The notes under the pieces: model-generated
The model's input: the letters and a program-made list of their open reading frames with translations, nothing else
What the model was told of the DNA's origin: nothing
The model's database searches: none
In this document: piece after piece, positions 16,632 through 25,228 of the stretch
Layout of the letters: each line of letters opens with the position of its first letter
How positions within the stretch are numbered: the stretch's first letter is position 1
Translations under genes and position numbers: made by a program
Source: JAUXLW01 sp964195005
GTDB taxonomy: Bacteria; Actinomycetota; Acidimicrobiia; Spongiisociales; SHLN01
Direction: 5' to 3'
Length of the DNA: 38,085 nucleotides
Assembly: GCA_964195005.1 (NCBI GenBank)
Contig: CAXMOO010000059.1
Location: 1 to 38,085 of the forward strand

Positions 16632-17700
16632 CGTCTAGTTGGGTCCGCTTCATTGAATGTAGCTCTACAACCCTGTGATAAACCGCGATGTACTCCTCCA
16701 CCATTCGGTTCGAGTCGAATCGACTCTCGACTGACTTACGCACTGCCATCCGGTCGATGGTCTCGGCGGCGTGGACGGCCGCGACCGTTTCGCCGATGGA
16801 GCCCACGAGGTAGCCATTCTCACCCTGGCGGACAATTTCCGACATCGACCCTCGCCGGCGGGCGATGACCGGCGTTCCACAGGCCATCGCCTCGACCACG
16901 CTAAAGCCGAACGGTTCGTCGAAGTTGATGAGATGCAGGAGCGCCCGGGCTCCACCGAGCAAGTCGTCGCGGAGATCCGGGCCGACCGGACCGACGTACT
17001 TGATCCGATCTCCGTCCAGCTTGGGCTCTACGAGCCGCGCGAAATAGTCATCGTCCTGGATGATGCCCGCAATCGTCAACGGCATTCCTGCCTGTTGGGC
17101 TACCTCGATGGCCTCCGCTGTGCCCTTCTCGGGATGGATACGCCCGAAGAACAGCAGGTAGTCTCCCGTCCCCTGTCGCAAAACAAACTCCTGCATGTCG
17201 ATGCCATGGTGGATGGTGGCAATGTATTCGAGGTTCTCATGCCGGTCTGCTTCGCTGATCGCCACGTAGTAGCTGCGCTGGTTGTACTTCTCGAATACGG
17301 GCAAGATTCTCTCCGACGAGAATCCGTGAATTGTGGTGACGACCGGAGTGTCGACCAGGCTGCTGTAAGTGAGCGGTAGGTAATCGAAGCTGTTGTGGAT
17401 CACATCGAACGCTTCGGCTCGCTCGAACACCTCCGAGATATGCAGGCACTCCCAGACCTTCGGGTCCAATCCCGGGTCTTCGGAGTATCCACGGGGAGCC
17501 GTCCCTACTAGATGCGCTCCTGTGACCGAGTCGGCGGTGGCAAACAGAGTGACGTCGACACCCCGGGCCACCAGCCCTTCGGTCAGAAGGGACACGAACT
17601 GCTCCCACGGTCCATAGTGGCGCGGGGGCACTCGCCATGAGATCGGGGCAAGCAGTGCCACCCGGAGTTGCCTGTTTGACGGCGCCGCAGACGAAGTCAC
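16621..17700 (-). CDS. Glycosyltransferase family 4 (second in cluster)
   Basis: A 359-residue GT4 enzyme. Acceptor-domain motifs are LRVALLAPISWRVPP, HYGPWEQFVSLLTEGLVARGVDVTLFA and DVIHNSFDYLPLTYS. Donor-domain motifs are LFFGRIHPEKGTAEAI and the E-x7-E nucleotide-sugar signature in DEPFGFSVVEAMACGTPVIA. The first 58 residues of the open frame upstream look non-coding (Arg/Ser/Ala-rich without family similarity), so GTG 17700 is preferred; its ribosome site is weak. It is followed by the overlapping GH5-like gene on the same strand. The two converge on the GH130 arm, giving a cluster with two transferases. Confidence 0.87.
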   Translation of the reverse strand: MTSSAAPSNRQLRVALLAPISWRVPPRHYGPWEQFVSLLTEGLVARGVDVTLFATADSVTGAHLVGTAPRGYSEDPGLDPKVWECLHISEVFERAEAFDVIHNSFDYLPLTYSSLVDTPVVTTIHGFSSERILPVFEKYNQRSYYVAISEADRHENLEYIATIHHGIDMQEFVLRQGTGDYLLFFGRIHPEKGTAEAIEVAQQAGMPLTIAGIIQDDDYFARLVEPKLDGDRIKYVGPVGPDLRDDLLGGARALLHLINFDEPFGFSVVEAMACGTPVIARRRGSMSEIVRQGENGYLVGSIGETVAAVHAAETIDRMAVRKSVESRFDSNRMVEEYIAVYHRVVELHSMKRTQLDDAS

Positions 17701-17927
17701 ACGGCGAGGGTAGCCCTGCCCTCGGAGCGCGGATGCGGAAGACGCGAACCTGGAAGCGCGTCCGGGCCGGCGGGTTGCGTTGCAGAGGCCCCAGGCCCTC
17801 TGAATCGCGCTGGCCCCCCAATCGCCACGCGCTGCCACCGGAGGCGATGCCTCGCGCCGATGGGAGTGGGACACCCGATCAGTAGCATCGGTTGTACCAA
17901 CGATTCTCTACCCGGGAGGAAACGTCG

Positions 17928-18191
17928 GTGAGCGCCAGCCCATCCTCGCCTAGTGACAGCCACGTCGTGACCACGATGACGGAAGGCAGATCTGCCACTC
18001 ACGACGACTACGACACGTTTGAGGAGGCGATGGCTCAGGCTCGCGCCGAAATCGTCGAGGCGACCCGCCTCACTTTCCACAACAAGACTCTGGTGGTCGT
18101 GTCCGACGACCAGAACCGTATCCTGGGGGCGGCAGCCAGCGATGGCTGGGAGGTCGATTACCGGCCGGGATCGGCTCCTGAAATGCACTGA
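17928..18191 (+). CDS. Small hypothetical protein (87 aa)
   Basis: GTG 17928 lies seven bases after GGGAGGA, a strong ribosome site that decides the start. The N-terminal third is Ser/Thr-rich and probably disordered. The rest is DDYDTFEEAMAQARAEIVEATRLTF followed by KTLVVVSDDQNRILGAAASDGWEVDY, a helix then a beta-hairpin. No family recognised, no TM or signal. 149 bases lie between it and the NurA gene, with nothing evident in them, so it is probably its own unit. Confidence 0.7.
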   Translation: MSASPSSPSDSHVVTTMTEGRSATHDDYDTFEEAMAQARAEIVEATRLTFHNKTLVVVSDDQNRILGAAASDGWEVDYRPGSAPEMH

Positions 18192-18340
18192 GAGGCAGCG
18201 GGCCAATAACGGGAGACCCCTTGCTCGCCACATATCGTGCGACCGACAGCGACGGGCATGATTGGGGGGCTGCCTAACGGGGAGCACCGGCGCGAAGAGT
18301 CGAACAACCGTGTCACACCGCACCGTTACCATCTCTTCCA

Positions 18341-19282
18341 ATGGCTCGCCTCTATGTCGAGGAATGGTCGCCGGAGTACGGTGCCTCGGTTGATACTGAT
18401 GAGTCGCTCGCGCCCAGCGAGGGTGAGGTCGATGTCACTGTTGAGCAGGCTTCGCCGTGGCATCCCGTCGACGGCGTCGATGACGGATTCCCGGCGATTG
18501 CATTTGTCGATGGGATCAGGCGGGTGGACGCCCGGCTGACCATCGATGATCCCGCGGTCGGGCCCACGCCCGGGATCTGTGGTTCCTTTGCCGCCGGTGC
18601 CGCGGTGTGGCGCAGGGAGCCGCTGGCGACCGACGTGGAGGCGGTCCGGGTGCAGCGGCTTGCCATCTTCACCGGCGGAGCCACCGCCGAGCTTCCCGAG
18701 CTGGGGTACGGCCTCAGCTACGAGATCGAATCGGTTGCTGAGTCCGATCCGGGCCTGCTCATTTCCCACTTTCACACGCAGATGCGCCGCACGGAGGCTG
18801 AAATCGCCCTCGAACTGGCGCGGTCCGGTTACTTCGTGGTCGCCGACGGCCCGATTTCCGAGCTGGCGGCGGAATCGGTGGTGGGGTATATCAAGAGTCA
18901 TCGGGTTTCCTATCTGCCGCAAGATGTGATGCCGATCATGGCCCGGCTCGAGCCCGGCCAGCGGACGCCGCTTTTTGGCATGCCGAGTTACAAGCGTTAC
19001 TCCTGGTACCAGCGATTGAGTCGTCCGGCCGGCGGCCACAGCTGGTCGGGAGTGGTCCGGTGTGAGGCACCGCAGTCTCTTGGCCTCGAACGAGCGGTGG
19101 TCCTGGCCAACCGCACAGCGGCACTGTTGCCCCGCTTCCGCTCTGAGCCGCACATCGATCCTCGCGCTCCGCAGAACCTGGTTCCGATCGGTGCGCTGGA
19201 ACGCCAGCTCCGGGCCCGGCTTGGCGATCGAGACCTGATCTACCGGGCTCTACGGGCCGCGACCATGGGCGTGCCGGTGTGA
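18341..19282 (+). CDS. nurA: NurA-family 5'-3' nuclease
   Basis: A 313-residue protein of the NurA family, the nuclease that partners HerA in DNA-end resection. The first conserved Asp is Asp57 in FVDGIRRVDARL, the middle acidic region is around RRTEAEIALELA (about 150-160), and the second Asp is Asp169 in YFVVADGPIS. The conserved C-terminus has PHIDPRAPQNLVPIGALERQLRARLGD, with His near 268. All expected metal-binding landmarks appear to be present. It is followed after 40 bases by the HerA ATPase, then by sbcD and sbcC, all on one strand. In archaea the same four functions are often encoded together. Assignment rests on motifs and on this order. Confidence 0.86.
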   Translation: MARLYVEEWSPEYGASVDTDESLAPSEGEVDVTVEQASPWHPVDGVDDGFPAIAFVDGIRRVDARLTIDDPAVGPTPGICGSFAAGAAVWRREPLATDVEAVRVQRLAIFTGGATAELPELGYGLSYEIESVAESDPGLLISHFHTQMRRTEAEIALELARSGYFVVADGPISELAAESVVGYIKSHRVSYLPQDVMPIMARLEPGQRTPLFGMPSYKRYSWYQRLSRPAGGHSWSGVVRCEAPQSLGLERAVVLANRTAALLPRFRSEPHIDPRAPQNLVPIGALERQLRARLGDRDLIYRALRAATMGVPV

Positions 19283-19322
19283 GGGCCATAATGGGCTCGC
19301 CCTACGCGCTGGAGGGATGTTG

Positions 19323-21044
19323 GTGAAGAGCAAAAAGGGGGTCGGGCGTGTGCTCGGCACCCAGCACACTTCGACGCGTGAATTCCGCGTTGTCCTCGAG
19401 GACGACGAGTATCTGCAGCTCGACGACCTGGTTGTTGTCACCACCGGAGTGCCCCAGCAGGGCGAAGTGAAGACCTACGGCATCGTCACAGAAGTCGAGG
19501 CAATTTTCGAAGGTGCCACCTTCGAATCCGACACCCACCGAATAGCCGCAGAAGGCATTCTCCCCGCAGCCAAGGTGCGCTCAGCGCAGGTGGCGATCAC
19601 CCGGATCGACCCCGAGCTCTGGGTGTCGCCTGACCCGGGAGAGGTGGTCGAGCGCGCGACGGGAGCAGAACGGGATAAGGCGCTGTACAGGGACGAGATG
19701 GGACGAGCGCTGGCCATTGGCCTGGGTCGCGACGGCGAGCCGGTGTTTGTCGATCTCGACTTCTTTGACGGGCGCAAGGGCGGCCACATGTCGGTTTCCG
19801 GGATCAGTGGCGTGGCCACCAAGACCAGCTTCGCGTTGTTCTTCCTGCGCATGCTCACGGCGAAGCCGGAGGTGGTCGGCGAAGGCGCCGCCAACATGCG
19901 AGTGCTGGTTTTCAACGTCAAGGGAGAGGACCTCCTCTGGCTGGATAAGCACAACAAGGATTTCGACGAGACTGCTGCCAAGGGCTGGGATCGGCTGGGC
20001 GTCAAGCCGACCCCGTTCGAGTCGGTGGGGTTCTGGGCCCCGCCCCGCCCCAAATCGGGTGATGTGGTGGTCCCGGACATCAGCGGTCGTCAAGAAGGAG
20101 TCGCCGCCTTCGCCTGGACGCCTCGCGAGTTCGTCGATGAGGGGTTGCTGCGCTTCCTGTTCACCGACGCCTCTGACACCCGCAACCAGATACCTTTCGT
20201 TGAGGAACGGGTCGAGGCCCAGCTCAAGCGTTATGCAGTCGACGTGGCCGGCGAGCCCGGGGCAGTGGTTCTTCGTGATCCGGTCGAGGGTCACAAGCCG
20301 GGTGACGTTGTCACCCCGGGCCGGGGTGAGATGGTGATCCGGGACCTCAAGAGCCTGGCTGAGGCAATCGAGGAATTCGTCGACCCGGCCGACGACGAGC
20401 CAGACCAACGCTGGACCGGTCGAGTGCAACCGGGGACGGTTTCGGCATTCATGCGGCGGCTGCACGCCGCCACCAACCGTCTCGGACATCTGATCAGGTC
20501 GGGGGAGAGCCGACGCATCGACCGCTTGGCAGCTCAGGTGACTGTGGTGGGAATCCAATCCCTCCACGATCTCGGCCAGAGATTTGTTGTGGGTGCTCTT
20601 CTGGCTGAGACCTTTGCTGAAAAGGAGCGCAGCGGTCGGCGCTTCCCGTTGTCGGTGATCGTCCTCGACGAGCTCAACAAGTATGCGCCCCGCGATGGCA
20701 CCAGCCCCATCAAGGACATGCTGATCGATATTGCTCAAAGGGGCCGCTCTCTTGGCGTGCTCCTGGTGGGGGCTCAACAGACTGCCTCCCGCGTGGCGTC
20801 CGAGGTCATGGAAAACGCCGCTCTCAAGGTGGCGGGACGGCTTGATGCCGCTGAAGCCGAGCGGGCCGAATATGGCTGGATGCTCCCGTCCACCCGGGCT
20901 CGGGCCCGGCTCTTGAAGCCGGGGACGATGATTTTGAGCCAGCCGGCGATTCCGCTTCCCCTGGTGGTTGACTTCCCGTTCCCGCCCTGGGCCACACGCC
21001 GCGAAGAAGTCGTCGAGGAGGGCGACCCCTTCGAAGGGCTGTGA
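19323..21044 (+). CDS. herA: HerA-like DNA translocase ATPase (variant Walker A)
   Basis: A 573-residue HerA/FtsK-superfamily ATPase. An N-terminal HAS-like beta-barrel covers about residues 1-110 (VLGTQHTSTREFRVVLED, VVTTGVPQQGEVKTYGIVTEV). The P-loop region reads GISGVATKTS (G160-S169): Lys167 and Thr168 are kept but the usual Gly before the Lys is Thr. Walker B is VIVLDELNKYAP (Asp449-Glu450), and LIDIAQRGRSLGVLLVGAQQTASRV carries the HerA arginine/sensor region. HerA forms a hexameric ring pumping DNA to NurA. ATG 19317 directly abuts GGAGGG, so GTG 19323, six bases from it, is the better start. The stop overlaps sbcD by one base. Confidence 0.87.
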   Translation: MKSKKGVGRVLGTQHTSTREFRVVLEDDEYLQLDDLVVVTTGVPQQGEVKTYGIVTEVEAIFEGATFESDTHRIAAEGILPAAKVRSAQVAITRIDPELWVSPDPGEVVERATGAERDKALYRDEMGRALAIGLGRDGEPVFVDLDFFDGRKGGHMSVSGISGVATKTSFALFFLRMLTAKPEVVGEGAANMRVLVFNVKGEDLLWLDKHNKDFDETAAKGWDRLGVKPTPFESVGFWAPPRPKSGDVVVPDISGRQEGVAAFAWTPREFVDEGLLRFLFTDASDTRNQIPFVEERVEAQLKRYAVDVAGEPGAVVLRDPVEGHKPGDVVTPGRGEMVIRDLKSLAEAIEEFVDPADDEPDQRWTGRVQPGTVSAFMRRLHAATNRLGHLIRSGESRRIDRLAAQVTVVGIQSLHDLGQRFVVGALLAETFAEKERSGRRFPLSVIVLDELNKYAPRDGTSPIKDMLIDIAQRGRSLGVLLVGAQQTASRVASEVMENAALKVAGRLDAAEAERAEYGWMLPSTRARARLLKPGTMILSQPAIPLPLVVDFPFPPWATRREEVVEEGDPFEGL

Positions 21045-22213
21045 TGCGGATCCTCCACACGTCTGACTGGCACGTCGGAAAGAGGCTCGGACGCTATGAC
21101 CGCCTTGAAGAAGTGGTCGCCACCATCTCCGAGGTCGCCGGGATTGCCACCTCCGAAAGCGTCGACCTGGTGGTGCACTCGGGCGACCTGTTCGATCGGC
21201 CGTTCCCGCCCATCGACGCCCTACGGGTGGCGCTCGACGGTCTGGTCAGTCTGACCGGAGAGGGCTCGCGTCCGGTCGTAGTGGTCGCAGGCAACCACGA
21301 CTCCGGTGACCTGTTCGAAGCTTTGGCCCCTTTCCTCGCCGGGTGGGGCATCTATCTGATTGGCTGGATCAAGCCCCCGGCCGACGGCGGGGTCTTCGAG
21401 CTCGACACCGCGTCAGGTCGTGCAGTCGTGGCCGGCTTGCCGTTCCTGCGGGAAGGCCATGTGGTCGACTTCATGGCCGATACCGATCGGTGGTATGGGC
21501 AGTATGCAGAGCGGATCCGCCGCCTCACGGAGGTTTATTCGGATCACCTGGTCGAGACGGCGGGGACCGACGCGGTGTCGCTGCTCGTCGCTCACTTCAT
21601 GGTTACGGGAGCAAGGGTGGGCGGCCATGGCGCACCCCGCGGCGAACGGGAGCTCCACATGGGAGAGGCGTACGCCGCCGGTGAGGGGGCGATCCCCGCC
21701 TCGCTGAGCTATGTCGCCATGGGTCACATCCACGCTCCCCAGCCCGTGCCAGGGGCCAACGTACCCGCCGAATACGCCGGCTCCCTTCTCGAACTCGACT
21801 TCGGCGAGGCCGGTGAGCAGAAGCGGGTGGTAATCGTCGATGCCGAGCCGGGGCGTCCAGCGAGGGTCACAAGCGTGCCACTGAGTACCGGCCGGCGGTT
21901 GGTGCGAGCCGCCGGCACCTGGGACGAGCTGGCGGACCGCACCGACCTGGACGATTTCTATCTGGATCTAGCCGTGGACACGGAAGGACCCGAGCCGGGG
22001 CTCGGCGCCCAGGCGGTGGAGCGCTTTCCATACCTCGTCAAGGTGACGGCCGTCTACGAACGGCCCGAATTGGAAGAGGTGTCGCGTGGCCAGCTTCCCT
22101 GGGACCAGGTGTATGCCGAGTTTCGTGAACGCGAACGGGGTGAGCCTGCTTCCGAGGAGCTGCTGGCGACCTTTCGCGAGGTGTCGGACGAGGTGGAACA
22201 TGCGACCCCTTGA
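21044..22213 (+). CDS. sbcD: SbcD/Mre11 exonuclease subunit
   Basis: A 389-residue SbcD. Phosphoesterase motifs are in order: SDWH (Asp8, His10), GDLFDR (Asp48), AGNHDSGD (Asn84, His85), LLVAHFM and GHIHAPQP. These bind the two Mn ions of Mre11-type nucleases. The C-terminal part (VDTEGPEPGLGAQAVERFPYLVKV) is the capping domain, and the last helical part binds the SbcC coiled coil. ATG 21044 shares its first base with the herA stop (TGATG), giving tight translational coupling; GTG 21041 is an alternative. It overlaps sbcC by 14 bases. Confidence 0.95.
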   Translation: MRILHTSDWHVGKRLGRYDRLEEVVATISEVAGIATSESVDLVVHSGDLFDRPFPPIDALRVALDGLVSLTGEGSRPVVVVAGNHDSGDLFEALAPFLAGWGIYLIGWIKPPADGGVFELDTASGRAVVAGLPFLREGHVVDFMADTDRWYGQYAERIRRLTEVYSDHLVETAGTDAVSLLVAHFMVTGARVGGHGAPRGERELHMGEAYAAGEGAIPASLSYVAMGHIHAPQPVPGANVPAEYAGSLLELDFGEAGEQKRVVIVDAEPGRPARVTSVPLSTGRRLVRAAGTWDELADRTDLDDFYLDLAVDTEGPEPGLGAQAVERFPYLVKVTAVYERPELEEVSRGQLPWDQVYAEFRERERGEPASEELLATFREVSDEVEHATP

Positions 22214-24713
22214 GCTGACCCTGAAAGGCTTCCAGTCGTACGCCGACCAACAAACCTTCGATTTCCGGGATCGGCGGTTGGTAGGAATAGTCGGCCCGAT
22301 CGGCGCCGGCAAGTCGTCCTTGCTGGATGGTATCGCCTTCGCCCTATACGGTCGGACTCCCCGAGCCGGCAAGTCGACTAGAGGGCTCATCAATCAGCGC
22401 CAGGGCTCGGCCCACGTCGAGCTGTGGTTCCAGGTAGAAGGTGAGACCTGGCGAGCCGTGCGAGCCCTGCGGCGCAAGGGACAGAGCGCCCACAACCTGT
22501 ACCGGTACGCCGGTGATGAGCCGGGGGCCGAGCGACTTGAGGAATTTACCGGAGAGAAGCTGGTGACCGCCAGGGTATCCGAGTTGCTCGGCCTCGATTT
22601 CGAAGGTTTCAGTCGGTCGGTTTTTCTTGCGCAGAACCGCTTTGCCGACTTCCTGGAGGCAACGGCCAGTCAGCGCGATGTGGTTCTCAAAGGAGTATTT
22701 GCGCTCGACCGGCTCGATCGCATGGAGGAGGTTGCCAAAACTCGTCGCGATGGCCTTCGTGCCGAACTGGCGGATCTCGAGCGGTTGCGCGGTGAGGTCG
22801 AGGCAGATCGGTCTCCTCTGAAAGAGGCTCGGGCGGCTCTCAAAAAGGCCACTACGACGCTTGCTGAGATCGAGTCACATCGCGAAAACGCACGCCGGCT
22901 CGAGGTGGCGGCTGCCGAGGCGCTCGGTGATGGCGAGCGGGCTCAGTCGCGTCTCGCTGAGCTCTCCGGCCTGGCGGCGCAGCTCCCGGCCAGGGACAAG
23001 ACAGGCGTGCTACTCGATCGGGCTGCAGCCGGGAGCAAAGGCCAGGCCGAGGCCGAGGCGGCATTGGCCGACGCCACCAAAGGCCTGGAGGTCGCCCGTC
23101 GGCATCAGGCGCAAACGGTCAAGAAGACGGGTGGGCCGGCGGCTCTGGAGCGAGTTGGTGGCCGGCTGGAACAACTGGCCGCTCTCGAGAAGCGAGCCAA
23201 AGACGCAGCCGCCGGCTCGAAAACAGCTCGAGCCGGCCTGGAGCGAGCGCAGAAGGATGCGGCCAAAGCGGAAAAGGATCTCGCATCCAGCTTGGAGGCG
23301 CAGACGGTCGCGGCCGTCGCAGTGGAGTCGGCAGCTGAAGCCACCGCCACCGCAGAGGAGGCATGGCACAGGGCAACTCATGAAGCCGGCGCGCTGGCTC
23401 TTCGCGAGGGCCTAGTGGTCGGAGAGCCCTGTCCCGTCTGCGAGCAGACGGTTGTGGTGCCGCCGGGAGCCAAGAAAGCACCGAAAGCCGACCAGGTCGA
23501 CCGTGCCCTGGACCGGGCACGGAGGACGCTCGGCAAAGCGCAAGCCGTCAACACCGATGCCGCCACGGCTCACGCCACTGCGCTGGCCAGGGTGGAATCG
23601 ACCCACAAAGCCCACCTGGCGGCTGAACAGCACGATAAGGAAGCGCTTTCGGCCGAGGAGTCGCTGGCCGCCGAACGTCAAGGCATTTCCGATCAGCTCG
23701 AAAAGGCTGTCGGGAAGGAGAAGCCGTCTCAGGTCCTGGGACGATGGCGCTCCCAGTTGGACGAGGCCGATGCCCTCGTAGAGCTAAAAGTCGCCGCCGA
23801 GAACGCGACGAGGGATCACCTGGCAACAGAGCAGGCGGCACGTGCCGGGATGGGCTCAGAGTTAGTCCAGCTTGCCACCACGGTTGCCACTCTGGCCGGG
23901 CAGCTCGGCGGCGAGATCCGACCCGCGGCCGACGCTGCCGAGTTGTCCGACTCGCTCGATCAGCTCCGCAAGCTGTGGGAAGAGCGTTCGGCGGCGGCCC
24001 AGGATGAGCACAGGGCTTTTATCAAGCGAAGAGAAGAGGCTGAAACAGCAGTTGCCGGGATCCTCCAGCAGCTCGGCCTGACGCCTGGAATAACGTTGGC
24101 CGACGCGATCAAGAATGCCGGTGCCAATCAGGCGCGTCTCCAGGAGAGGGTCGAGACCCTGGAGGGTCGAGCGGAGCGGCTCGCCGAGGCGGAGAAGGGC
24201 TCGGCCGAAACGGTACAGGCGCTCAACCTCTACACGACACTTGCAGACGATCTGCTGCCCAGCCGCTTTCTCAAGTCTGTCCTCGATGAGGAGCGACGAT
24301 CGTTGGCCGCATTGGGGAGCGAGCACTTCGCTCGCATGACCAGGGGCCGCTATCGGTTCACGGAAGACGGCGCCTTCAACGTCATGGATCTCAGCGCCGC
24401 CGGGGTTGAGCGGAAGGCCGACACTCTATCGGGTGGAGAATCCTTCATTGCCTCGCTCGGATTGGCCCTGGCGCTTGCCGAGATGGTGACTCGTACCGGA
24501 GGCCGACTTGACGCTTTCTTCCTCGATGAGGGCTTCGGCTCCCTCGATCCCGAGCATCTCGAGTTGGCCATGGAGGGCATCGAGGCACTGGTCGGTGGCG
24601 ACCGGCTGGTAGTAGTCGTGAGTCACGTTCCCCAACTGCGCGAAAGGGTGGAAGACCTAATCGAGCTTGATAAGGACCCAACCACGGGGGATACCAGGGT
24701 CGTCCGGTCGTGA
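22200..24713 (+). CDS. sbcC: SbcC/Rad50 ATPase subunit
   Basis: An 837-residue SMC-like ATPase, shorter than E. coli SbcC (about 1,050) and nearer to archaeal Rad50. Walker A is GPIGAGKS (32-39), the Q-loop region is FLAQNRFADFLEA, and the zinc hook CPVC is at Cys411/Cys414. Two long Ala/Glu/Arg/Lys coiled-coil arms flank the hook. The ABC signature LSGGESF is near 743 and Walker B FFLDEGFGSLD near 771. With SbcD it opens hairpins and trims protein-blocked ends. ATG 22200 is chosen because MRPLELTLKGFQSYADQQTFDF is the family N-terminus; the open frame extends further upstream only into sbcD. A Nudix-like gene follows with a GTGA overlap. Confidence 0.95.
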   Translation: MRPLELTLKGFQSYADQQTFDFRDRRLVGIVGPIGAGKSSLLDGIAFALYGRTPRAGKSTRGLINQRQGSAHVELWFQVEGETWRAVRALRRKGQSAHNLYRYAGDEPGAERLEEFTGEKLVTARVSELLGLDFEGFSRSVFLAQNRFADFLEATASQRDVVLKGVFALDRLDRMEEVAKTRRDGLRAELADLERLRGEVEADRSPLKEARAALKKATTTLAEIESHRENARRLEVAAAEALGDGERAQSRLAELSGLAAQLPARDKTGVLLDRAAAGSKGQAEAEAALADATKGLEVARRHQAQTVKKTGGPAALERVGGRLEQLAALEKRAKDAAAGSKTARAGLERAQKDAAKAEKDLASSLEAQTVAAVAVESAAEATATAEEAWHRATHEAGALALREGLVVGEPCPVCEQTVVVPPGAKKAPKADQVDRALDRARRTLGKAQAVNTDAATAHATALARVESTHKAHLAAEQHDKEALSAEESLAAERQGISDQLEKAVGKEKPSQVLGRWRSQLDEADALVELKVAAENATRDHLATEQAARAGMGSELVQLATTVATLAGQLGGEIRPAADAAELSDSLDQLRKLWEERSAAAQDEHRAFIKRREEAETAVAGILQQLGLTPGITLADAIKNAGANQARLQERVETLEGRAERLAEAEKGSAETVQALNLYTTLADDLLPSRFLKSVLDEERRSLAALGSEHFARMTRGRYRFTEDGAFNVMDLSAAGVERKADTLSGGESFIASLGLALALAEMVTRTGGRLDAFFLDEGFGSLDPEHLELAMEGIEALVGGDRLVVVVSHVPQLRERVEDLIELDKDPTTGDTRVVRS

Positions 24714-25168
24714 TCCGGCCTCTCCTCAGGGGTGTGATAGTGGATGAGGAGCGAGTGTTGCTGACTCTGAGTCGTTTCGATTACGAGGTGTACTTGCTTC
24801 CGGGAGGAGAGCCACGAGCCGGCGAGTCGTCCTCGACCGCCCTCAGTCGCTATGTTCAAGAACAGACCGGGTACGAGGTAGCCGCTCATGAGCTCCTGTG
24901 GATCCGGGATCACACGACATCCAATCATGGGCTCTTGCTTAACCCACCGGGGTCGTATGTGGTCGAGCTCTTCTACAGATGCACCTTGAGCGGAGCGGCG
25001 GTAACGGTCGCGCCCGGCGGTGGGCCTCAACAGGTGGCCGTCGAGTGGGTCCCGGGCGACCGCCTTCCCAGCGTGGAGTTTCTGCCTAAGAGTTTGGTGG
25101 AACCGTTGGTGGCATATCTGGCAGATCGGAGCGTGATCCCGCCTGTGTATGTCGTCGAAGGCGCTTAG
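24710..25168 (+). CDS. Nudix-fold protein with degenerate Nudix box
   Basis: A 152-residue protein of Nudix size and shape. The N-terminal strands LLRGVIVDEERVLLTL and YLLPGGEPRAGES lead into the Nudix box region, and VEWVPGDRLP appears near the end. The box should read G-x5-E-x7-R-E-x2-E-E-x-G; here it is GGEPRAGE ... SRYVQEQTG. The first Glu of the REXXEE core is Tyr and the last is Gln, so most metal ligands are gone. Hydrolysis may be lost or changed; a nucleotide-sensing role is possible. GTG 24710 overlaps the sbcC stop by four bases, so it is translated with the nuclease genes. Confidence 0.8.
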   Translation: MIRPLLRGVIVDEERVLLTLSRFDYEVYLLPGGEPRAGESSSTALSRYVQEQTGYEVAAHELLWIRDHTTSNHGLLLNPPGSYVVELFYRCTLSGAAVTVAPGGGPQQVAVEWVPGDRLPSVEFLPKSLVEPLVAYLADRSVIPPVYVVEGA

Positions 25169-25228
25169 CGGCCCGTCGCACAATTAACGGGGTCGCCGGC
25201 CGACGCCGGGTCTACACTCCGGCGGCTC

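Noticed and set aside
19581..20777. 398-codon minus-strand frame within herA
   Set aside because: Shadow frame caused by high GC; the + strand has full HerA motifs and operon overlap.
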